NCBI RefSeq assembly: GCF_027943255.1
Contig: NC_072896.1
Coordinates: 44,108,501 to 44,172,500, forward strand
DNA from: Anastrepha obliqua
Taxonomy: Eukaryota; Arthropoda; Insecta; Diptera; Tephritidae
DNA: 64,000 bases
Reading direction: 5' to 3'
The position numbers and the translations under genes are program-made. Numbering within the stretch: the stretch's first letter is position 1; every line of letters starts with the position of its first letter. Under the pieces are notes generated by a model. The model was given only the letters and a program-made list of their open reading frames with translations. It ran no database searches and was not told the DNA's origin. Positions 56,136 through 64,000 of the stretch are shown piece by piece.

Positions 56136-56221
56136 ATTTAAGAATAAATATGAAATATTTATAAATTAGATAAGATGACTTATAGATAGATAAAGTAATA
56201 GATAATTCGTACACTTCTGTC

Positions 56222-56465
56222 ATGTGTTTGGCCGAGCTTCTCCTCGTATTTGTTGTGTGCGCCTTGAGATACCTACAGTTTTATACCGTCTCCGGCCAGC
56301 AAATACTTTTTTATGAACACCTTTTTTCATAGCAGAAATACACCAGAGGATTCGCCATTGCCTACCGAGGGTCGACCGCTATTACAAAAAACCCTTTGTT
56401 TTGGTGTTTCATGCTCACAGTAGTGCTCACGGGCTTGCTGTATGGCAGCTACGGAGGCCACCGAA
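56222..56465 (-). mobile_element. tRNA-derived SINE, diverged reverse copy
   Basis: Reverse strand: GGTGGCCTCCGTAGCTGCC head, ATGAAACACCAAAACAAAGG, GTAATAGCGGTCGACCCTC, CTCTGGTGTATTTCTGC, then GAGGAGAAGCTCGGCC. The head is diverged and the (TA)n tail is lost. Block order matches the other copies. Confidence 0.7.
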
Positions 56466-56469
56466 TATT

Positions 56470-56900
56470 TAACGTAGATAATTTAAATTTACTCATTGCT
56501 ATCATTCCATAATGCACTGCCCCTCTATGTTTCTCTAATATAGCCTATTGTGCTTGGCCGCGACGATATATATAGAAGCTTCTGATGAGTTCGGGTACCT
56601 CCTCAGGCTTTTAATTCGTATCGAATTTAGAGTCCCATTACCTGGGTGTACGAATCTTCGCCATTCGAGAGCTGCATATACGCAGAGGATACGCTCTGGA
56701 GTTTCAACATTCACTTTGCAAAAACGACAGATATTTATTTCTACTAGTCCTAGTTTACTAAGGGTTCATAGTGATCATCATTCACCACATATCGAGCTCT
56801 GGTGGGGAAGAAGGCGAGATAAAGAATTTAATATTAACCCTTTTTAATAGAGCCATTAAGACTCCTTACCGGCACATAAGCATATAAATGGCAATAGTGT
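56470..56900. other. No recognisable gene
   Basis: Spacer with one 99-codon forward frame (56548-56847) that lacks any certain motif; it includes RIRSGVSTFTLQKRQIFIST. Nothing supported. Confidence 0.45.
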
Positions 56901-56904
56901 GAAC

Positions 56905-58239
56905 ACCTGAAAAATGTTGTGAAACTGTTCCGGTAATGATGCTCTAAAGAAAACAGCCGACAGCTGTTTACGAGTGGCATGAACGCTTCAGAATAGATCG
57001 TGAGTCCATCGAGGATGATAAAAGTATCTACAGGGCGTCGACATCGAAATCTGTTGAAAACATCAATAAAGTGAAAAGTGAAAGAAAAGTCCATCATTAA
57101 TCGCAAATTAAGCTGGCAGAGAACTTAAACATTACGTATGGCTCCATTCAGGACACTGTTAATCTCTAGTTAATGATTTCAGTTTCCGCATGTTACTGCA
57201 AAGTTGATCCCAAATAACCTAAATTTCATGCAAAAAATGACCACGCTGATATCGCCGAATACATGATGCATGACAATGCATCATTACCGAAGATGAGACG
57301 TGGGCTTATGAGTACATATTCAACGGACCCGACGGATTTCGATGACTCTTTGGGCCCATTCCAATCAATCTTTGCGTCAATTGAATCTTATATGGGAATA
57401 AATGCAAATCAATGCGGATAATTCGTTCTAAAATGGTCCGAGCAATGCCCATCTGCTGAGAACGGCGATTTTGGGATGTCCTTGGCGACGCCTTGGTCGG
57501 TTTTGATTTGGCCTCTTTGGATTAGAAAGAGCATCACTAGTCGAAAACCTTTCGTACAAACGTTTAATGGTGTTCTTAGAAGGCGCACTTTTCACATTAT
57601 TTAATTTTTTATACGCACGTTGAGTTTTCACAATTGACTTCTTTTGTTGAATGTAAATTACAACAATTTGGAAGCGCTCGCGTTGCGTGTAGTGTTCCAT
57701 GGTAAAAATCTGCTTGGACTGACGCTTCTAACGCGGTATATCATTAAGCGATTTGACGTCTCCGTCAAAAGATACACGGTTGCCAGATAGGTCCGTCGAA
57801 TATTGGTAACCCGTACAACACGCAATCCAAACATTAAGCGGTTGAGTGGAGCGCTCCGAATGAACCAAGACCAAGAAAATCACGTCGTTTGCAGTCAAAA
57901 AAGAAGAACGAAACGAATACCGTCCAACAGCCATCGAATTCACCTAATAAGGCGCCCTGGGATTTTTTCTGCTTTATCGAATCAGAAAACTACTTCGGGG
58001 AACGTAGTTTAATGTTTTAATAGTGGAAAGGCAGTAATGGTCGTATCAAAGACGGCTCTCATGGCTATACCGAAAATAGTTCCAAAAATGTTTCGAGGGC
58101 TAGAACAAACGCTGGTAAATATAAGTGCGTTGCAGTTGATGGGGAGTACTTTGAAGGCAATGATATCACTTTTGAGAAAAAAACTTGTATGTATTTTGAA
58201 TTTCCTGATTATATTACGGAAACTTTTTAATAAAGGCGG
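56905..58239 (+). mobile_element. Mellifera-type mariner copy 3, split by a DD41D fragment
   Basis: Forward traces: LKKTADSCLRVA-type slip then RIDRESIEDDKS, STSKSVENINKVKS (57045-57080), LAENLNITYGSIQD (57110-57160). A reverse-strand DD41D piece at about 57340-57790 interrupts it. It resumes with VEWSAPNEPRPRKSRRLQSK (about 57842), a deletion join to KKNETNTVQQPSNSPNKAPWD (third Asp present, about 57905-57965), then KDGSHGYTE and CVAVDGEYFEGNDITFE (58128-58180). The right TIR GGAAACTTTTTAATAAAGG ends near 58239, before TA. Inactive. Confidence 0.8.
57340..57790 (-). pseudogene. DD41D transposase N-terminal fragment inside a mariner
   Basis: Reverse frame 57700-57428: MEHYTQRERFQIVVIYIQQK, KLNNVKSAPSKNTIKRLYER, FSTSDALSNPKRP. 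This is the paired HTH DNA-binding start of DD41D-type transposases (compare MERYTLEQRLQIVQIF at 17127). The catalytic part is absent. The flanks are mellifera-type mariner on both sides. The exact tips are not resolved. Confidence 0.78.
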
Positions 58240-58244
58240 TATTT

Positions 58245-60205
58245 ATGAACTTAAAATGGTATATTTTACAGCGTCAGCATCGTTATTTTATAGCACTCCT
58301 TGTAAGCCCATGTGCCCCTTTTTTTGATCGACCGCTACTTTTATTTATACTTATATCTTAATTTGCTAGTTGTAGCTGCTAATATTTTGATAAATTTATT
58401 AAAATGCGTATTATGAGAATCTGTATATGTAGCAAAATCGTTGCTAGTTTTATAGAATCCGTTGCAACAGCAGACAAAACAAAAAAATCGTTTAATACTC
58501 GCTTCTCTGCTTTCCACTTTGCAGTTTCGGCAGATCAAACGAAACTTTCTAAAATCCAAAATACCAACAAAAATAGATTTTTGAAATATTTTTGCAATTC
58601 TACCGAAATAAACAGACACCTGAAAAACAAACGAAAATGTAACAAAGGTAATCACCGAATAAATGGGATTCTCACGACCAACTCTAAGCACAAGGCTAAC
58701 GATTTACCTACATGCATACATACATACATATGTACATCTCTTGAGAGGCTAATAAGCAGCAAGTATTCTTAGGGGCAACATAATAAAATGTGTCATACTG
58801 TAACTTCCTAGAAAAGTTAGAAATGCGCAAGACGTGAGTAAAAGAATCGTCCACAACAACAGAGACAAAAGGATAATAATTAACAAAGAGACAAAAGTGG
58901 TGTTTGACAACCTAAGAAAAAAAGCAGATGAACGCAGTAAAACGAAGCTGGGGCCATCTCTTAGGTAGCCTTTGATGTTGCCGCTCATTCAAAGGCATTG
59001 TTCATTTACTTCCTTGCCAAAAAAGCATCGCACTGGCAAATATAAATACTCACACATACATACAAATGCATTTGCGAAATTTATGAATTTTCCTGCGAAA
59101 TGCCATAGGTGATGAATGCATGGAGGGTAACAAAGCGTCGCAAAAGAGTGCCGAGGTCGACAACGCAATGGGTTTTCTACGCATAAAAACATTGTGACCA
59201 TAGTAAATTAGCAAACTGTTGCAAGTTGATGAGGCCGATGATGAGGGTCAAACACAATATGCGGCTAGGTAGGCGATCCTTGAATAGCATTTACCCGTTT
59301 GTAAGTAGGTAGGGCCTGTAGGATTTCGCATTGTGTGCTTACAGAGCTACCTGGTGTGCAGTTGTTGCTCTCTTGACATTATTCTCTCTAAGACCTTATA
59401 CTGTCTCAATGACTTCTTTTGTTTTTATCATTGCTGTGATTTACCCATGACGTTTAATAACACCTCTATGCATAAGGAATTACTAGGCTAAGATGCTGCT
59501 GTCACGCAACTATGAAACGCTTCAACGGAAGTGTGAGTTCGAGTTTCGAGTTTCCTTAATCGTTTTACTTTGAAGCTACCGTTTATGATTTATAGTTGCT
59601 ACATCTCTTCCTGCGTGTGTTTCCTTCATGTCCTCCGTTAATAGGCGTGTAAGTAAACAAGTAGGAGAAAAGCAGTTTTAATTGTCTTCGGGAGATGTGG
59701 GCGCGGGAGATCCTAGCTGCATTTAATCTTACCTAAAACAACACACAAACAAATTAAAGGTAGGTGTTTTCTGTTGAATGATAAATGATGGTGTGTAAAA
59801 TTGATTTGTGACTTCGCTTTTTTCTTGCACAAAATAACAAATCATTCTGGGTCTGTTAACAATCATGAGCCCGAATGTAAAAAACGGATTAATACATTTT
59901 AATGTTAAGCCCAGGTGTAATTTTGAAGCGGACGCAAATAGTGAGTTAGTGAAAATATGTAGTTTCTTATGGATGCAACAGACAGGCACTATTGGCCTTT
60001 AAGGTTATAATCTTTGTATTTGTAAAGAAAATGCGTTTGAAAGCCCAGTTAGCGGCAGAGATCAAAGCAACCAAAATTGGGCATTTATTCATTGTCAATA
60101 TTAAATTGTACATGCAAATATGGATATGTACGTACATCTATGAAATGTATGATTTAATTCCAGGCTCGTTGCTTTATTACTTGGCAGCTTTGCGTATAGT
60201 TAGTT
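58245..60205. other. No recognisable gene
   Basis: Frames up to 122 codons (58404-58772) without family motifs. CATA patches near 58715-58735 and 59050-59070. Nothing supported. Confidence 0.55.
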
Positions 60206-60230
60206 TTATTAACACTAAACCTACCATGAC

Positions 60231-60423
60231 GGGTCAAATGACCCATTTTAAACTTTTTTTCAGAAGATTTTGGAAATAACATTATTAAATCGCCGTTTTC
60301 TTTCACGACTTTTATTAAAAAATACATCGAATGTATTTTTCAAAATTTACTCCTCTCTTACTAATTGTTTTACCGAGAAATATATGTGATCTGCTCTAAC
60401 TACCGTAACGGGTCATTTGACCC
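60231..60423. repeat. Subterminal palindromes of the piggyBac-like element (left)
   Basis: Two copies of a 14-bp near-palindrome (GGGTCAAATGACCC at 60231 and GGGTCATTTGACCC at 60410), one on each side of an AT-rich spacer. A third copy is near the right end at 62383. Likely transposase-binding repeats; that role is inferred from their terminal position. Confidence 0.8.
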
Positions 60424-60663
60424 ATGCACAGATTGTGTCTCTTGATTGAGCCGTTTTTCCTATTACGTGATACATTTCGCTCCATTGAGTTATATTTATT
60501 GCAGACTGACGGATGAATAGCCAATTTCGTTCTACTACAAGCGAGCGTTACCGTAAAAATTTCAAGTTATAGTTCTATTTTGTGAATCAAAAATTCTTAT
60601 TTGATAATTTTACATATAATTCTTATCCCAAAAATGTCAAAACACTCAAGATATTTGAAATAA

Positions 60664-62155
60664 TTGGAAGTTATAAATAACATAGATGAAGAGTGTTCGG
60701 AATTCAGTGAGGAGCAACTGTCTGAAAGTAAAGTAGATAACATAGTACAATATAATAATTTATTTGACAGTACAGATGAATGTGAGTCCTCAGGTAAAGA
60801 AAGCGAAGGTAAAGAAAGCGAAGACGAGAAAAATACCGTTATCGAGTTCAGAAAGTGAAAAATATGTGGAAGACCGATGTACTGAAATTGGCAAGAAATA
60901 GAACAAAGCTCAACACCTGGACGTTCTCCAATTTATAATATTTTTAGGGAGGTTGTAGGCCCGACAGCGTATGCCAAACGAAATATAATGAAGGACAAAG
61001 TAAGAACTGCATTTTCTTTGATTATTGTCAATCGTGTAATGGAGCACATAAGAAAATGCACAGAAGAAAAAGCCTCTCGAGTATTGGGAGCTCAATGGAA
61101 TTTTACTCCTGCAAAAGTAAATGTATTTATTGGACTTCTATGTAAACTAGGGTTGCCATTAAACCCCCATTGCAGAAGCTGTGAGGACCTTTCAGAGAAG
61201 GAGACTGTTGAACACTTTCTCTGCAAATATCCGGGTTTGGCAGCTAGACAGCCTGGGGTAGTGCGCCACCCTAAATCCACTCAATCTCCTCCATTGTATC
61301 AAAAGCTCTAGCTGGCTGTATCAGGCAAAAAATTTGAACATTTCATATCTATCACTAAATGGGGTCTAGCCAGCAACGAAGCCAGCGTTTACAAAATGAT
61401 AAATTCGCTTTAATCTCAGAAGTATGGTACAAATTCATCAAGAATAGCCAAAATTTTTAGAAGCCTGTGTAACATGTAACTATCGATGAACAGCTCTTCG
61501 AAAACAAAGTAGATTTACACAATATATGCCGAACAAACCGAATAAGTTTGGTATCAAATTTTGGCTAGCATCTGATGTAAGCACTAAATACATCATAAAT
61601 GGATTTTCATATTTGGAAAAGGAAGAAAAAAGAGGTGCTTCAACTCCGCTTGCGAAATTCGTTGCTCTCAAACTAATGGAACCGTTCACAGGATGCGAAA
61701 GAAGCGTCACTACAGATAATTTCTTTACAAGCGCTTCACTCGCTACGAAACTATTAGAAAAGAGAACCACTCTTTTGGAAACGATTCGCGGAAGCATAAG
61801 AGAACTGCCAAAATTAGCCAAGTAGAAGAAAGATGGTGCGCCACGCTTCTCAACAAAACTATATAAATCGAGTCATTATTCACTTACCATTTATAAAAGT
61901 AAGACAAACAAAAAAGTGCTTTTACTAAGCGCAAAACATAAATCTGTAAGCATTGAAACATATGGCAAGCGTATACCAGAAACAATAATACTAAGTACGG
62001 TGTAGAGATGACGAATCAGATGGCCAGAAAATACTCAGTGAAATCAAAATCGCAAAGATGGCCTGCGCAGGTTTTCTTCAATATTCTTGACCTGGCTGGA
62101 ATCAACTCAAGAGTTTTATATAGAGAAACAATCGGCAAAAACACCTCTAGATAAC
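60664..62155 (+). pseudogene. piggyBac-like transposase (DDE_Tnp_1_7), inactive
   Basis: The acidic N-terminal region (60664-60858, rich in E, S and D) is usual for the family. Then KVRTAFSLIIVNRVMEHIRK (60997-61056) and WNFTPAKVNVFIGLL, where a LINE fragment interrupts. After it come the stop-ridden QNDKFALISEVWYKFIKNSQ and TIDEQLF (first catalytic Asp, about 61480). The open frame 61526-61825 gives PNKPNKFGIKFWLASD, the SYLEKEEKRGASTPL block and SVTTDNFFTSASLATKLLEK (second Asp). The third site near 62005 reads GVEMTNQM, where D and D are usual, so both acidic residues are lost. The end QRWPAQVFFNILDLAG...YRET is near 62130. It would normally excise precisely at TTAA. Confidence 0.9.
61140..61325 (+). 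pseudogene. LINE family C 3' fragment inside the piggyBac-like element
   Basis: Frame: NPHCRSCEDLSEKETVEHFL, CKYPGLAARQPGVVRHPKST, QSPPLYQKL. Almost the same cysteine tail and C-terminus as at 28620-28810, but the LINE is truncated just before the tail. It lies between two parts of the piggyBac transposase, so it post-dates that element. Ends near CTCTAGCTGGCTGTA. Confidence 0.85.
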
Positions 62156-62445
62156 AATTTTTATTTTAATTAGCTTAAAAACTTGCCGAAAGAAGATTTT
62201 CAACAAGATTTTCAACAGGAGCAAAAACAAAGCAAAGAATAAACTATTTTTATGTTTTTTAAATTTAATATATAAACTATTTTGAATCATTAATTGAAAA
62301 CAATTGTTTCATTCATGTACCAAATTGGCCTAATTGATATATTTTTCGCTAGACTTAGTAATATATATAACATTTTAAAGGCGGGTCATTTGACCCACTT
62401 TCGTAGGAATAGGAATACATAAAGTATCGGTAGGTTTAGTGTTAA

Positions 62446-63130
62446 ATCCAACTGAAGCGTTCGAGCGCCAAAGAAAAAAGCGCGTCGGTGGCAAGCTTGG
62501 CAATTTGATCGGTAGTTGGTAAACTAAAATAGCTGTTTGACTATTGGCATTTGATGGGCCAGCGAAAAGTTTAAGTTTAAAATATAGTATTACAAAGTGA
62601 AGAAAAAACTAAGTAAGTCATTTTTGTAGTCAAACATTTGATATTTCAGAGATATTTTGTTCCAATGGATGAAAGGAAGATAATTTAAGCGAAGAAAGGC
62701 TATTGGAGCAGGGGACCAGATGAAGAGCAGAGTCTAATTTAATATATTTGGCTGAGAATTTAGAAATTACGCATGTGTCTCAGTTATTGTTGTCTATGTT
62801 ATTAATTTAGATTTAATTTTTGCTTTCTCGCTTTATTTCGGCACTTTAAGTTTTTTTTTGTTTTAAATTGAACTTGCATAAAAAGGAATTAGATGTTATA
62901 AATAGTCAAAAAGGTCAACAGCAAAACACATCTGCCGAACTGCCAACTAACAAACCGCAAAAGAAAGAAATTGGTGTGATGTTTTATATACAATATTATA
63001 TTCATCCCGATTTGCATATTACGAGCATTTGCTTAACTTTTCATACCAGACACTGTGTTTCTATAGAAATTTTCAATACGAATATTCAATGCTGAAGCAT
63101 AATAGATGTATTCAGTCAAGCAGTAGTCGT
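62446..63130. other. No recognisable gene
   Basis: AT-rich spacer; the 75-codon frame at 62868-63095 has no family motif. Confidence 0.5.
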
Positions 63131-63133
63131 ATA

Positions 63134-64000
63134 CAGGGTCCGGCATTCGAAGTGTAACCAAATTTAGATTCTCGCGCACGGGCATAAACTGTCTGTTAGT
63201 AGGCTAAATGACTGTCCAGGGTACTGTTTACAGGCGCGCGGAAGCATTTTACCAAGAGTGAAGGCGAAAAAAGAAAATCAGTAATGGATTTCAAACGTAA
63301 ATGGAAAATCACAACCAGAGATTGTTCGTGAGCTCGAGCACCTTAAACTAAATAACGTGTTTCTTTATCCCACCATTACTCGTTACAATGATACTGGTAG
63401 CATCGCGAAACGTCATGGAGGGGATCATCAAAAGGCTGCAACGTCACGTGAAATAGTTCAAAAAGTGAAAAAGCGACATGAGCGAAGTCTCCGACGAAGT
63501 GCCAAAACAAATGGCGAAAGAACTGCAAATATCTGACCGTAGCATCCGCTGCATACTGAAAAATGATCTCAAAGTCAAGTCTTACAAGATCTAAAAGGCG
63601 CATGATCTCACACCAAAGCAGCACCAAGTCAGGCTTGAGAGAGCGAAAGAGTTGCTTCGAAAGCAGTCAGTTCCGGAACATTGTGTTTTCTTCGTAAACT
63701 CCCAAAACGATAGGGTTTATTTGACCTACCATTCATACGAGAATTTGAATCATCGATTGGCCACCAGGAGGCAGCAGCCGCCACAGGTAATGATTTGGGC
63801 CGCCGCAAGCGCAGATGGGCGCTCTCCAATCTTTTTCATCGAACCTGGCGTCAAGGTAAATGCGAAATATTATTGAGAAAGTATTCTGGAAGTTGGTTTG
63901 AAACCGTGGACAGACAAACATTTCGGTCGCAGATCATGGACGTTTCAACAGAACTCGGCACCATCTCACAAAGCTCGAGAGAACCTAGAATGGCTAAAAA
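63134..64000 (+). pseudogene. DD37D (maT-like) transposase copy c, runs off the window
   Basis: Left TIR CAGGGTCCGGCATTCGAAGT follows a TA (63132-63133). Blocks: FQTMEGIIKRLQRHVK-type slip near 63410, EVPKQMAKELQISDRSIRCI (63498-63556), KELLRKQSVPEHCVFF (63645 on), where about ten codons including the FSDEK first-Asp box are deleted, then VNSQNDRVYLTYHSYENLNH, RLATRRQQPPQVMIWAA, ADGRSPIFFIEPGVKVN, and, after a stop, WTFQQNSAPSHKARENLEWL with Asn at the second catalytic position. Truncated by the window edge before the third. Confidence 0.85.

Larger units (their letters stand above)
60213..62441 (+). mobile_element. piggyBac-like element with TTAA ends
   Basis: TTAA lies on both sides (60209-60212, 62442-62445). 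The 13-bp TIR CACTAAACCTACC is perfect at both ends. Subterminal palindromes GGGTCAAATGACCC and GGGTCATTTGACCC occur at 60231-60244, 60410-60423 and 62383-62396. The length, 2229 bp, includes a LINE fragment at 61140-61325 inside the coding region. The flanks show no other element. Confidence 0.93.

Noticed and set aside
58404..58772. 122-codon forward frame
   Set aside because: Lysine/asparagine-rich low-complexity composition with an antisense frame of similar length; no motif.
60664..60858. Acidic 64-codon frame as an independent small gene
   Set aside because: Its position between the piggyBac-like left end and the transposase core makes it the acidic N-terminus of that transposase.
1..64000. 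CRISPR array, bacterial operon or prophage
   Set aside because: No regularly spaced direct repeats, no dense same-strand coding, and all recognisable proteins are eukaryotic transposon types.

Overview
This window reads as non-coding insect DNA, most likely from a higher fly of the tephritid type. The organism call is an inference: the DNA is AT-rich, no reading frame resembles a conserved host exon, and the sequence is crowded with mariner, DD41D (rosa-like) and DD37D (maT-like) transposons, Helitrons, piggyBac-like elements, several LINE lineages and a tRNA-derived SINE, in the style of fruit-fly genomes. I found no bacterial operon, no tRNA or rRNA gene, no CRISPR array and no LTR retrotransposon. 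The 64 kb could lie in a gene-poor intergenic region or inside a very large intron; the sequence does not decide which.

Layout. 1-1.7 kb: nothing recognised. 1.7-3.0 kb: reverse-strand LINE (family A) with fingers and palm of a reverse transcriptase. 4.6-5.9 kb: forward LINE (family B). 6.0-10.2 kb: five interlocked DNA transposons (a mariner relic, holding a pogo-like TA element, holding a nearly full-length mariner; then a second mariner lineage holding a Helitron). 12.5-13.6 kb: SINE and a DD37D transposon. 15.9-20.1 kb: DD41D elements, a mellifera-type mariner with a DD41D derivative inside, and an irritans-type mariner deletion derivative. 22-25.8 kb: mariner MITE, LINE-A tail, SINE, LINE-B tail, mariner scrap. 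27.6-29.5 kb: three back-to-back fragments of RNase-H-bearing LINEs in alternating strands. 29.8-39.7 kb: a roughly 1 kb AT-rich repeat (called R here) present as an inverted pair; the second copy is split by a TTAA element and by a Helitron that itself carries a second TTAA element. 32.2-33.6 kb: a mariner with a small MITE inside. 40.9-49.2 kb: more mariner and LINE-A/B fragments and a TIR-bounded mariner split by a SINE. 51-58.2 kb: DD41D derivative, R1-like LINE, DD37D derivative, SINE with a perfect 10-bp target duplication, Jockey-like LINE, and a mariner split by a DD41D fragment. 60.2-62.4 kb: a piggyBac-like element with TTAA ends, interrupted by a LINE tail. 63.1 kb to the edge: a third DD37D element.

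How it fits together. There is no working gene network here; the information is historical. Nesting gives the relative order of insertions, and paired copies elsewhere in the window act as empty-site references that fix several boundaries to the base. Almost every transposase or reverse transcriptase is broken by stops, frameshifts, deletions or changed catalytic residues. The best preserved is the mariner at 6576-7836, which keeps its D,D34D triad in an 810-nt open frame but has a damaged N-terminus. Family names are from motif recognition only; subfamily and clade names are weaker than the superfamily calls.
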